Origin: CAYOXX01 sp964408025
GTDB taxonomy: Bacteria; Acidobacteriota; DATKUA01
NCBI GenBank assembly: GCA_964408025.1
Contig: CAYOXX010000046.1
Span: 1 to 23,117, forward strand
Length of the DNA: 23,117 nucleotides
Reading direction: 5' to 3'
The notes beneath the pieces are model-generated. The model searched no databases and had not been told where the DNA came from. It was given only the letters and a program-made list of their open reading frames with translations. Positions 7,904-15,236 of this stretch are shown piece by piece. The position numbers and the translations under genes were made by a program. How positions within the stretch are numbered: the stretch's first letter is position 1; the number at the start of each line of letters is the position of its first letter.

Positions 7904-8053
7904 ACCTGAGTAAGGGAAGTATCGTTCAGCGCGGTTCAAGGGAAGATTCGCTGAAGTAGCAACGTGCTTTCTGTGTATCCCTCCCCTTCCGACCGCCGCT
8001 TCGGTCCAATCGGGTGCGTGAGCAACCGCCGATTTCGAAGCGGCGGTTCTTTT
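7904..8053 (+). ncRNA. Candidate structured small RNA, unknown family
   Basis: A gene-free stretch of about 150 nt is bounded by a promoter-like pair and an intrinsic terminator. It holds three perfect stems: TTCAGCG/CGCTGAA (7925-7931 with 7949-7955), GACCG/CGGTC (7991-7995 with 8002-8006) and the terminator stem (8024-8048). The 5' stem region reads ATCGTTCAGC and later GAAGTAG, which recalls fragments of the glnA riboswitch motif, but the downstream conserved segment is missing and the next gene is far away. It does not look like tmRNA, 6S, SRP or RNase P RNA. A terminator with no ORF before it is the main argument for a non-coding transcript. Confidence 0.4.
8024..8053 (+). terminator. 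Intrinsic terminator with no gene in front of it
   Basis: AACCGCCG (8024-8031) and CGGCGGTT (8041-8048) form an 8-bp perfect stem with a 9-nt loop, followed by CTTTTAT. The U-tract is on the plus strand only. The nearest upstream plus-strand ORF ends 530 nt earlier at 7493. A second GC-rich hairpin without a T-run follows at 8071-8098 (TCGCCGGCC/GGCCGGCGA). Confidence 0.7.
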
Positions 8054-8281
8054 ATCTAATATCTACGCGGTCGCCGGCCCGCCGCAATCGGCCGGCGAGA
8101 ATGCGGTTCCCGGTCCATACGCCTCAATCGAGATACGGAATATTGTTTTTAATAGCCATTTTATACATACCAGGGCTGTACTCAATTCGAAATTGTGTGT
8201 TAAAATTCAAAAATCTGAATCACGTCTAAAATAAATCCATAAATATGTATTTTGAACTAAACCATCATAAATCTCGTTAAA

Positions 8282-8287
8282 TATAAT
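8282..8287 (+). promoter_or_regulatory. -10 hexamer TATAAT upstream of the retropepsin-like gene
   Basis: A perfect TATAAT lies 32 nt before the GTG start at 8320. No good -35 is found at 16-18 bp; TTGAAC at 8252-8257 is 24 bp away. The surrounding region, about 8140-8305, is strikingly AT-rich for this genome, and I see no ORF in it. Confidence 0.35.
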
Positions 8288-8319
8288 GTCTTAACTTTTA
8301 CTTTTTGGGGAGTGCTGCC

Positions 8320-9273
8320 GTGTGGTTGCTGGCAATTATCCCTCTGGTGGGTGTTCTCGGTGTCGGAGTTGGAGTTGATATTCCGGGAGCGTTGGCGGTC
8401 GGCTCGCATCCTTACAATTCGCCGGAAGCGTTTGGAGTCTGGTCGGCACCGCTGGTGATGATCCAGGACAGAATTTACACCCACGTTTCGGTGGACGGCG
8501 GGAGCGACAAGCTGTTCATGGTGGATAACGGTTTCCGCTACGTGACCTTCGCTCCCTCGCTTGCGCAGGGTGTTGGTTTCGAAGCGGGGAGCGAGATAGC
8601 CACGAATGTAATCGATCGCCGCCGCGTGCGAACGCCGATAGGAACCGTTCGGCGACTGGGTATAGGGGACCTGGAGGTCGATAACGTGCTCGTGCAGGTC
8701 TGCCCGACGATGCATACGCTGTCGAACAGTCTCGGACGCCGGATACACGGTGTGGTGGGGACGAACCTGATGGTTCGTTACCTGACAACAATCGATTTCG
8801 AAGAGGGTCGGATCGTCTTCGCGCAGCGGACGGCTTCAAGCCGTGCCCGCTTCCTGGCGGAGGATGGTGCCGTCGCCCTGCCGTTCGGCCCGCACCCGTT
8901 TTCTAGTGGGAGCTGCCACATTTTCTCGATACGCATCTGCATTAACGGCGTGCCCGTGGACGCGATCGTCGACCTCGGCTTCACCGGTGGGATCCTGACG
9001 AACCTCGACCGCCGCGAATTGGGTTTGCGGATGTGCAGCGGCGATTTGCGCGGCTTTTCAGTGGCGATCGCCGGGTACCAGGGCAAGGGGAGAAGGGCGG
9101 TTGCGAGGACAGTAGCGTTTGGGAACTTAAGTACTAGCGATGTCCCGGTTATCGTTTTCTCCTCCCGCGGGGCCCCTTCGTTCACGATTGTCGGCGTGCA
9201 GTTCCTCAGCCGCTTCAAGCTGACTTTCGACTTCGCCGGCAGGTCTCTCATCCTGCGGCCGGTTTCGGACTGA
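8320..9273 (+). CDS. Exported retropepsin-like (aspartyl protease fold) protein with altered active sites
   Basis: About 317 residues, with an N-terminal hydrophobic segment (WLLAIIPLVGVLGVGVGV) that should export or anchor it. Two repeats resemble the bacterial retropepsin-like fold: KLFMVDNGFRYVTF with Asp69, and VDAIVDLGFTGGIL with Asp218. A hydrophobic-Gly closing motif follows the first repeat (IHGVVGTNLMVRYLTTIDF) and the second (FTIVGVQFLSRFKLTFDF). Active members read D-T/S-G-A; here the motifs are DNG and DLG, so activity is doubtful. I chose GTG at 8320 because GGGGAG lies 7 nt upstream; a TTG at 8305 would add five residues. The gene is alone, convergent with the TPR gene and preceded by a very AT-rich leader. 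The fold call is from motif pattern only. Confidence 0.75.
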   Translation: MWLLAIIPLVGVLGVGVGVDIPGALAVGSHPYNSPEAFGVWSAPLVMIQDRIYTHVSVDGGSDKLFMVDNGFRYVTFAPSLAQGVGFEAGSEIATNVIDRRRVRTPIGTVRRLGIGDLEVDNVLVQVCPTMHTLSNSLGRRIHGVVGTNLMVRYLTTIDFEEGRIVFAQRTASSRARFLAEDGAVALPFGPHPFSSGSCHIFSIRICINGVPVDAIVDLGFTGGILTNLDRRELGLRMCSGDLRGFSVAIAGYQGKGRRAVARTVAFGNLSTSDVPVIVFSSRGAPSFTIVGVQFLSRFKLTFDFAGRSLILRPVSD

Positions 9274-9318
9274 GAGGGTTTCCCTCCGGCAGCGCGATGC
9301 GCGGCCCTTCGGCGCCGG

Positions 9319-9343
9319 GTAAAAGCGGGGATTATCCTTTTAC
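9319..9343. terminator. Possible bidirectional terminator between convergent genes
   Basis: GTAAAAG (9319-9325) and CTTTTAC (9337-9343) form a 7-bp perfect inverted repeat between the 8320-9273 gene and the convergent TPR gene, whose stop codon it overlaps. The A/T arms could serve as U-tracts in both directions, but the stem is weak. Confidence 0.3.
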
Positions 9344-10806
9344 GTGTCGGCGTGCCGCCGGTTGCGGAGCTTTCGCATGTTGCCAGCCAGGCTGGGTAAG
9401 AACTCTTGCGACTTCTCCCAGCTTCGTCGGGCGATCTCCGGCAGGTTGTTCTCGCGCAGTATGTTGCCGAGCAGGAATAGGTGGTAGGCGTAGCGGGGGT
9501 CGGCCTCGGTTGCGGCGATCATCGCCTCGGCGGCCTCCTCGAAACGCTTCAGCTTCACGCAGAGGCGTCCGCGGATGAAGAGCTCCTTGTGGTTGTCGCC
9601 ATCCCCCTGCTCGAGGACGAGGTCGATCGCCTCGAGCGCCTCCTCGAAGCGGCCTTCGCTCTCCAGGACGTCGGACAGGTTCTTCAGCGCTCCCACGTAG
9701 CCTGGGTTCACCTTCAGCGCGCGCCGCAGATGCGCCTCGGCCTGCTCGGAGTCCCCGATTTTCATGTAGAAGGTGCCGAGTTTGTTGTAGTAGTCGGCGT
9801 AGGCGGGGAACCTGTTTGTCAGGTTTTCGAATACCTCCACGAGGCTGCGCAGCAACGGCCTGTCGTATATCGGGTCGAGAAAAGTGAAGTGCTCCCCGTA
9901 GCTGATGTCCAGCTCCAGCATGCGTGAGTGCTCCTCGACTGCCTTGGACTCCAGGGAGCTCATTTCTTCCAGCAGCTTCTCTGTGGGCTTTCTCTGCTGC
10001 CTGCGGGTCGTATCCGAGGCGCCCCCACCGCCAGTGCCCTCGGCGCCGTCCAGCTCTTCGAGGTGGCGCGAGAGCCTGATTGTGAGGTCGTGGTAGTGTT
10101 GCAGCCCCTCGCTCTCGGCGCGGCAGCTCATGCCTTGGCGGAAGGTCGAGATGGCCTCGCGGTACTTATGGCTGCGGATCTGCTCGAGGCCCAGCAGCAG
10201 GATCGCCATGTCGTAGCAGGGGTTCAGCTTGACGGCGTGACGCAGGTTGGCTATCGCTTCGCCCAGTTCGCCCTCCTTGCCGTTGGCGATCCCGAGGACG
10301 TAGTGGAAGTCGGGGTAGTAGGGATTGCGGTCGATCAGCTCCTCCAGGATCTTCTTGCCTTCCGGGACGCGCCCGGCCTTGATGTTGATCTTGGCGAGGT
10401 TGAAGAGCACGTCGTCCCGGTGCGGCTCCAGGTCGTGCAGGGTTCTGAGCTGCATGATGGCCGAGCCGTACTGCCCCACGTTGTGGAAGGAATGGGCCAG
10501 GTAGTTGCGGCAGATGCGGTCCTCGGGCACGACATCCAGCGCCTGCTGGCAGAGGCGTATGCAGTGGACGAAATCCTGGTGGTAGAAGGAGAGGATGGAG
10601 GCGTTGCGCAGGGCGCGGTAGAAGTAGAAGTTCGAGAGCCGCCCGTAGAGTATGCTCGTGCGGTAGACGCCCTCGCGGATGAGGGCGAAGGCGTTGGCGG
10701 CGCTCTCGTATTCGCCGCTGTTGTAGAGGCGGATACCGGTGAAGTACTGCGCGCTGGCGAAGGGCTGGAAGAGCCGGCGGAAGAAGTAGCGAACGGCGCC
10801 GAGCAT
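9340..10806 (-). CDS. Tetratricopeptide repeat protein
   Basis: A helical repeat protein of 488 residues. Successive TPR-like units are visible in the N-terminal half (for example YFTGIRLYNSGEYESAANAF and EGELGEAIANLRHAVKLNP). A low-complexity Gly/Lys/Glu linker follows at about residues 280-315, then C-terminal TPRs (NKLGTFYMKIGDSEQAEAHL, NLSDVLESEGRFEEALEAID, RLCVKLKRFEEAAEAMIAAT). There is no signal peptide, only a mildly hydrophobic start (AVRYFFRRLFQPF), so it is probably cytoplasmic or membrane-associated. Its ATG overlaps the sugar-transferase stop by one base (TGATG), which indicates coupled synthesis. It probably acts as a scaffold or regulator in glycan synthesis with its neighbour; that role is inferred from linkage. 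A long open frame extends upstream through the transferase gene, but it is out of phase there and not coding. Confidence 0.9.
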   Translation of the reverse strand: MLGAVRYFFRRLFQPFASAQYFTGIRLYNSGEYESAANAFALIREGVYRTSILYGRLSNFYFYRALRNASILSFYHQDFVHCIRLCQQALDVVPEDRICRNYLAHSFHNVGQYGSAIMQLRTLHDLEPHRDDVLFNLAKINIKAGRVPEGKKILEELIDRNPYYPDFHYVLGIANGKEGELGEAIANLRHAVKLNPCYDMAILLLGLEQIRSHKYREAISTFRQGMSCRAESEGLQHYHDLTIRLSRHLEELDGAEGTGGGGASDTTRRQQRKPTEKLLEEMSSLESKAVEEHSRMLELDISYGEHFTFLDPIYDRPLLRSLVEVFENLTNRFPAYADYYNKLGTFYMKIGDSEQAEAHLRRALKVNPGYVGALKNLSDVLESEGRFEEALEAIDLVLEQGDGDNHKELFIRGRLCVKLKRFEEAAEAMIAATEADPRYAYHLFLLGNILRENNLPEIARRSWEKSQEFLPSLAGNMRKLRNRRHADT

Positions 10807-11588
10807 CAGGTCGACCCCTTTCGCTTGAGCACCGCGGCGAAGGTGCGGAAGAAGATCTCGAGGTCGAGCCAGAAGGATCTGCTGGCGATGTAGATGAGGT
10901 CCAGCTGGATCCACTCGTCGAAGGGGATCTCGTTGCGGCCGCTGATCTGCCAGATGCAGGTGAGGCCGGGCCTGACGCTCTGGCGCCGCATCTGGTGGGT
11001 GCTGAGCTGGGCCACCTCGCGCACCGGCAGCGGGCGGGGGCCTACTATAGTCATTTCTCCCTTCAGCACGTTGAGCAGTTGCGGGAGCTCGTCCAGGCTC
11101 CAGCGCCTGATGAAGCGGCCCACCCGCGTCACCCGCGGGTCCTCCCGGATCTTGAATACTGGGCCGTCCATCTCGTTCAGGGCCGTCAGCTCGTCCTTGT
11201 ACTGGTCGGCGCCGGCGTGCATCGACCTGAACTTGTACATGGTGAAGGGGGCGTTGTTCCGCCCGCTGCGCAGCTGCCGGTAGATGACGGGGCCCCGCGA
11301 TTCCAGGCGGATGGCGATGGCGACCACGATCCAGATCGGCATGGTCAGGATCAGGGCTACCAGGCTTACCACGATGTCGAAGGTGCGCTTGGCGAACAGG
11401 TAGAGCCTGCTCTCGCGCCTGCGCCCTTCGGCCCAAAACGCCTCGGCGAAGACGGCCATGCGGCTGCTACTGACCGCTTCGCGCTGCGACCTCGAGGGCC
11501 CCAGCGCGGGGTGGGCGGTAAGCGATTCGGCTTCGCTCTCCGTCTCCCTTGCGTCCAGGGGAGCTGATTCGTGCTTGTTTATGCCCAT
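10806..11588 (-). CDS. Polyprenyl-phosphate sugar-1-phosphate transferase (WcaJ/RfbP-type)
   Basis: Initiating enzyme of exopolysaccharide or O-antigen synthesis: it moves a sugar-1-phosphate from a nucleotide sugar to undecaprenyl phosphate at the inner membrane. The 260-residue chain has a charged cytoplasmic N-terminus of about 65 residues. A membrane helix follows (FDIVVSLVALILTMPIWIVV), then the bacterial sugar transferase domain: YKFRSMHAGAD, RRWSLDELPQLLNVLKGEM, TIVGPRPLPV and VRPGLTCIWQISGRNEI. This is the short, single-helix-anchor class, without the extra four-helix N-terminal domain of full WcaJ. ATG at 11586-11588 has no clear Shine-Dalgarno but a structured leader. It is the first gene of a two-gene unit with the TPR protein. 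No other glycan genes are in the window. Confidence 0.93.
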   Translation of the reverse strand: MGINKHESAPLDARETESEAESLTAHPALGPSRSQREAVSSSRMAVFAEAFWAEGRRRESRLYLFAKRTFDIVVSLVALILTMPIWIVVAIAIRLESRGPVIYRQLRSGRNNAPFTMYKFRSMHAGADQYKDELTALNEMDGPVFKIREDPRVTRVGRFIRRWSLDELPQLLNVLKGEMTIVGPRPLPVREVAQLSTHQMRRQSVRPGLTCIWQISGRNEIPFDEWIQLDLIYIASRSFWLDLEIFFRTFAAVLKRKGST

Positions 11589-11599
11589 TGTGCTTTTGT

Positions 11600-11644
11600 A
11601 CGGGAAAACCCCGTAAGTATAGAACAGACCGTGACTTTATGCAA
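11600..11644 (-). promoter_or_regulatory. Probable promoter and leader hairpin of the sugar transferase
   Basis: On the minus strand TTGCAT (11639-11644) and TATACT (11616-11621) are 17 bp apart. Immediately downstream, at the expected transcription start, lies a perfect inverted repeat ACGGG/CCCGT (11600-11614), which may be an operator or a leader hairpin. The -10 is good and the -35 weak. Confidence 0.5.
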
Positions 11645-11736
11645 CTTCGGACGCCGCCCGAGCGGCTGTCGCAACGTCGGGATTTAAAGAATGCGCGTGA
11701 TCAATCCGATGAGTATTCGAAAGAGGGGTACGCACC

Positions 11737-12036
11737 GTGGGAAGCGTCGTCGGACTAGCGGACATTCCGCCTTCGGGCCCTAGAATCGGCCCGGGCGCCG
11801 GCTCGGACAGCGCCGCCATCATCTGGCCTCCGCAGCGCTACCTGGCCGCCCTCTCCGGCAGCGTCGGGGTCCTCGAGCACTCCAGCCTCACCCAGCCACT
11901 GGAGAAGTTTAAGGCAGCCTTGAGGCAGAACCAGGCCGGCGGGAGGTTCGCACTGTTGGACTCCAAGATGCTCGACAGCGTCATCCTGCAATCCTGGGCC
12001 CTGTCCAAGGGCATGCTGACCGACACTACCGCCTGA
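11737..12036 (+). CDS. Small hypothetical protein (99 aa)
   Basis: I do not recognise this protein. It starts at GTG 11737, with AGAGGGG ending 8 nt upstream. From about codon 20 on almost every third base is G or C, the codon pattern of real genes here, while the opposite-strand frames look worse. It has a Pro/Gly-rich N-terminal third (GLADIPPSGPRIGPGAGSDS) and a predicted helical C-terminal half (QPLEKFKAALRQNQAGGRF, LLDSKMLDSVILQSWALSKG). There are no cysteines, no signal peptide and no membrane segment. It is divergent from the sugar-transferase gene and about 100 nt upstream of an exported-protein gene, so it may be monocistronic. Confidence 0.6.
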   Translation: MGSVVGLADIPPSGPRIGPGAGSDSAAIIWPPQRYLAALSGSVGVLEHSSLTQPLEKFKAALRQNQAGGRFALLDSKMLDSVILQSWALSKGMLTDTTA

Positions 12037-12139
12037 CTCCCCCCCCTTCCTCCACACTCCCTTCCTCCCGGGCCTCCGGCTCGCCGTTGTAGTACAATGT
12101 CCACCTTCGGATCGGGGAGCTTGTTCCTTGGGGTATGAG

Positions 12140-13246
12140 ATGTGGCGGCCGTCGGTATCGTGTCTTCTGCTGGTTCTCGTCTGCCTGCCGCCTGCCGCGG
12201 CGCAGGCGCAACCTCCGGATCCTGTTCCTAGCGAGCTGGCGGTTCTCTTTCAGGAGCTCGCCAGGGCCGCGGATCTGGTCTGCCGGGGTTTGGGAGAGCG
12301 GCCGCGCGACTACATCGAGTACCGGCTGCGCCGCCTCGAGCGGAAGGTAACCCTGCTTGCACGCTATTTCACCTTCGAGCCGGATGCGCGTCCGGCCGCC
12401 GCGCTGGAGGAGTACATTCTGGAGGACATCGGCGCCGAGATTGCCGAGGTCGACATGATGATCTCGGGGAGCCGCCTGGAGCCCTTGCTGGGCGAGCGCT
12501 GGCGGATGCTGGTCGCCGTCTGGCGGGGTTTCGCGGAATCGCTCGATCCGGAGACCGCTCTCGATCTGGAGTCGCGGGCGCGGACCTTCGCCTTCGCGGT
12601 CCGCTCCCTGGCCGGCGGCAACGCGGAGCTGGGCGACCGGGCAGAGGGCTTTCTGGCCGAGGTGCGTCTGCTGGTGGCCCGCACGTTCCTCGGCGCTGCT
12701 GACGACGCCGACCGCTCGGCCCGCCCGTCCGGGCTGTACGCTGCCGCGGGGCGGATCGGAGAGAGGCTGGCGGGCGGGACCGGGTATGAGAGCCTGGCCG
12801 CCTTCTGGTCCGGCATCGAGGTGCTCCTGGAGAGGCTCGAGGGACGCCGCCTGGCGGGAGATCGCAACGCGCCGCCGCCGGCACTGCGCGACGGCCCCTG
12901 GCTGGGCGACGGGGTCGCCTCGAACGCTCCTCCGGTGGATATGCTCGAGCGCTGCGACTCGCAGGGCGTCTCGGGTTGGGCTTACGATCCGGACGATCCC
13001 GACCAGCCGCTGCGGGTGCTGGTTGTGGTTAACGGTAGGGTTGTACGGGCCCTGACGGCGAACCGATACAGCGAGACGATCGGCGGCCGCGTCGACATCG
13101 GCAATCGCTACCACGGATTCGCCTGGGACGGGTTGAGGCTGCACCAGGGCAGGTATACGGTCGCCGTCTACGCCGTCGACCTCGACGACGGCAGCCAGCA
13201 CTTGGTCGGCGAGGCAGTGATCGAGGTCGAGTCCGATAATCGGTAA
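12140..13246 (+). CDS. Exported protein of unknown function with C-terminal beta-sandwich-like domain
   Basis: About 368 residues. I do not recognise a family for the main part. A signal peptide (WRPSVSCLLLVLVCLPPAAA, probable cleavage after AQA) sends it to the periplasm or outside. Residues about 30-230 are rich in Leu, Ala, Arg and Glu, probably helical, with no obvious catalytic motif. The last 90 residues read like an Ig-type domain seen at the end of many bacterial exported proteins: VSGWAYDPDDPDQPLRVLVV, then FAWDGLRLHQGRYTVAVYAV. ATG at 12140 gives a classic signal peptide with TGGGG 6 nt upstream; a TTG at 12128 behind GGGGAGC is the alternative. It is followed 19 nt later by the M24 peptidase, so the two are probably co-transcribed. 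Confidence 0.8.
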   Translation: MWRPSVSCLLLVLVCLPPAAAQAQPPDPVPSELAVLFQELARAADLVCRGLGERPRDYIEYRLRRLERKVTLLARYFTFEPDARPAAALEEYILEDIGAEIAEVDMMISGSRLEPLLGERWRMLVAVWRGFAESLDPETALDLESRARTFAFAVRSLAGGNAELGDRAEGFLAEVRLLVARTFLGAADDADRSARPSGLYAAAGRIGERLAGGTGYESLAAFWSGIEVLLERLEGRRLAGDRNAPPPALRDGPWLGDGVASNAPPVDMLERCDSQGVSGWAYDPDDPDQPLRVLVVVNGRVVRALTANRYSETIGGRVDIGNRYHGFAWDGLRLHQGRYTVAVYAVDLDDGSQHLVGEAVIEVESDNR

Positions 13247-13265
13247 GGGAGAACGGAGTGAGGCT

Positions 13266-14450
13266 ATGGAGCTGAACGTCGAAGCCGTGCAAGGTTACCT
13301 GCGCAAGGAGGGCCTTGACGGGTGGCTGCTTTACGATTTCCAGGGTTTGAATCCGATCGCGCAGCGGGTGGCCCCCTTCGGGGGGATCGTCACCCGGCGC
13401 TGGTTCCTGCTGGTGCCCGCGAGCGGGCGGCCGGTGCTGCTGGCGCACAAGATCGAGGAGGGCAACGTCGCCGCCGGCCGTGCCGAGCTGCGCACCTACA
13501 GCGGCTGGAGGGAGCTGGAGGGTGAGCTGCGCAAGTTACTTGGCGGCCTCTCGAGCGTGGCCATGGAGTACTCGCCGGGCAACGCAATCCCCTACGTGTC
13601 GCGCGTCGACGCGGGCACGCTCGAGCTTGTGCGGAGCACCGGCGTCGAGGTGGCCAGCAGCGCCAACCTGGTGCAGCACTTCCAGGCTCGCTGGACGCCC
13701 GAGGGGCTGGCCTCTCACAGGGAGGCGGCCGCGTTCCTCGTCGGGCTGGTTACCGAGATGTTCGAGTTGGCGGCCGGCGCGGTGGCCCGCGGCGAGTCGC
13801 TGAGCGAGTACGACCTGCAGCGGGAGATCCTGCGCCGCTTCGCCGGGGCGGGCATGGTCTACGAGCACCCGCCGATCGTGGCCGTGGGGCCCAACGCCGC
13901 CAACCCGCACTACGAGCCGACTGCCGAGACGCACCTGCCGATCCGTGAGGGCGACCTGCTGCTGCTCGACATATTCTGCCGCCGCGAGGGGGCCGACACG
14001 GTGCAGGCTGACATCACCTGGACCGCCTACGTCGGCCGGCCGCCTGTGCCGCCGAGGATGCTGGAGGTGTTCGCCGTTGTCGTCGCCGCCAGGGACCGCG
14101 GTGTCGAGCTGATCGGCGAGCGGCTGGCAGCGGGGGACCAGGTAAGCGGCTGGGAGGTCGACGACGCCGTGCGCGAGGTGATCGTCGGGGCTGGCTACGG
14201 CGAGTACTTCACCCACCGCACCGGCCACAGCCTGGGCACCGAGGTCCACGGCAACGGCGCCAACATCGACAACCTCGAAACCAGGGACGAGCGGGTTCTC
14301 GAACCGGGACTGGGCTTCACCATCGAGCCGGGCGTCTACCTGCCGGGCGAGTTCGGCATCAGGAGCGAGATAGACTGCTACATCGGCGAGGGAGGCCTCG
14401 AGGTGACGACCTTGCCGCTGCAGCGGGAGCTGAGGCCGCTGCTCTCATAG
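13266..14450 (+). CDS. M24-family metallopeptidase (Xaa-Pro aminopeptidase-like)
   Basis: Two-metal peptidase of the pita-bread fold, 394 residues, probably cytoplasmic since no signal peptide is present. The N-terminal creatinase-like domain occupies about residues 1-140. The catalytic domain shows all five expected metal ligands: Asp235 (LLLLDIFCR), Asp249 (VQADITWTA), His321 (THRTGHSLG), Glu354 (GFTIEPGVY) and Glu368 (GIRSEIDCY). It should remove N-terminal residues ahead of proline or split dipeptides, but the exact specificity (PepQ-like or PepP-like) is open. It starts at ATG 13266, 19 nt after the exported-protein gene. Its last six bases overlap the convergent phosphorylase gene. Confidence 0.93.
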   Translation: MELNVEAVQGYLRKEGLDGWLLYDFQGLNPIAQRVAPFGGIVTRRWFLLVPASGRPVLLAHKIEEGNVAAGRAELRTYSGWRELEGELRKLLGGLSSVAMEYSPGNAIPYVSRVDAGTLELVRSTGVEVASSANLVQHFQARWTPEGLASHREAAAFLVGLVTEMFELAAGAVARGESLSEYDLQREILRRFAGAGMVYEHPPIVAVGPNAANPHYEPTAETHLPIREGDLLLLDIFCRREGADTVQADITWTAYVGRPPVPPRMLEVFAVVVAARDRGVELIGERLAAGDQVSGWEVDDAVREVIVGAGYGEYFTHRTGHSLGTEVHGNGANIDNLETRDERVLEPGLGFTIEPGVYLPGEFGIRSEIDCYIGEGGLEVTTLPLQRELRPLLS

Positions 14451-15185
14451 GCCGACGTCGCCTGCGGAGATCGCCCGCTGCAGCCAGGCGAGCGCGAAGC
14501 GCCCCAGTGTACGGCAGGCGCGCACGGCGTTGGCCACCAGGCGTGGCGGTGGAATCCCCCGCGCTCCCTTCGCGACCGAGTAGCGGAACGAGGGGAAGCT
14601 TTGCAGCAGGGAATCGGACACGACCTTGAGCCCCGTCAGCTCCAGCCCTCGCTGGGCGGCGAGCGTGGCCGCGGCGGCAAATTCCATGTCGACCAGGTCG
14701 AACCCGGCAGTGCCGAGGCGGCGCTTCTCCCTGGAGGTGTTGACGAACTCGTCGACTGTCAGCAGCCGGGCGCGGTGCACCCTGCGGCCGCATTCGAGCT
14801 CGCGCAGCAGCGGCTCCCCGACGCGCTGGTGGACCTCCTCAAGCTCCGCGGCGCGCTCCAGGGAGAGGGTATCCGAGGGGCCGGGCCAGAGGCGGGCGGA
14901 GGAGACGACGCACGGATCGCCCACCTCGAGCTCGCCGCTCAGGGCGCCGGCCATGCCGATGTGGAGAATCCGCAGGGGAGAGAACTGCTCGATGGCCGCC
15001 TCCAGGTTCTCGGCGGTCCGGCGGCGGCCGATGCCGGTGCGCACGAGGATGATTGCGTTGCCGCCCAGCTGCGCCAGGCGGGCGTCGAAAGGGGAGCGCC
15101 GCATCCGCCTGCTGCGGCCGAGGCGGCGGGCCAGAGCTCGCAGCTCGATCCCCATGGCGGCGGCCACCAGCAGCGGCCGGCTCAC
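14445..15185 (-). CDS. Nucleoside phosphorylase / nucleosidase-fold protein
   Basis: A protein of 246 residues with the PNP/UDP phosphorylase fold (PF01048 type), the superfamily of MTA/SAH nucleosidase, futalosine hydrolase and the hopanoid-linked phosphorylase. Visible hallmarks are the N-terminal PLLVAAAMGIELRAL strand, the Gly-rich TGIGRRRTAENL and IGMAGALSGELEVGD loops, DLVDMEFAAAATLA carrying the base/ribose-contacting Met-Glu pair, and LKVVSDSL containing the catalytic Asp. The GTG start at 15183-15185 has GGGAG 5 nt upstream. It is divergent from recG, 51 bp away, and convergent with the M24 gene with a 6-nt overlap. Which nucleoside it uses is not decidable here. Confidence 0.85.
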   Translation of the reverse strand: MSRPLLVAAAMGIELRALARRLGRSRRMRRSPFDARLAQLGGNAIILVRTGIGRRRTAENLEAAIEQFSPLRILHIGMAGALSGELEVGDPCVVSSARLWPGPSDTLSLERAAELEEVHQRVGEPLLRELECGRRVHRARLLTVDEFVNTSREKRRLGTAGFDLVDMEFAAAATLAAQRGLELTGLKVVSDSLLQSFPSFRYSVAKGARGIPPPRLVANAVRACRTLGRFALAWLQRAISAGDVGL

Positions 15186-15236
15186 GGCAACTCCCTTGTT
15201 GACGGCATTTCAGGGCTCCTGTTACCGTCCTCCGTA

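Noticed and set aside
7904..8053. glnA-type glutamine riboswitch
   Set aside because: ATCGTTCA and GAAGTAG look alike, but the required downstream GAAGGAACG segment is missing and no nitrogen gene follows.
8257..8748. 163-aa minus-strand ORF overlapping the retropepsin-like gene
   Set aside because: It is antisense to a frame with a signal-like N-terminus, a ribosome site and fold motifs, and has no features of its own.
10807..11436. In-frame N-terminal extension of the TPR protein
   Set aside because: The extension is a frame-shifted reading of the sugar-transferase gene, full of Pro/Arg/His; the TPR ATG at 10806 overlaps the transferase stop as coupled genes do.
12026..13201. Large minus-strand ORF of 391 aa opposite the exported-protein gene
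   Set aside because: Its composition is that of an antisense shadow in GC-rich DNA, while the plus-strand frame has a signal peptide, a ribosome site and a recognisable C-terminal domain.
14601..15236. A long plus-strand open frame upstream of the recG ATG, which would make a 919-residue protein
   Set aside because: It lies antisense to the phosphorylase gene, has a biased Gly/Ala/Arg/Gln composition, and RecG family similarity begins only after ATG 15237.
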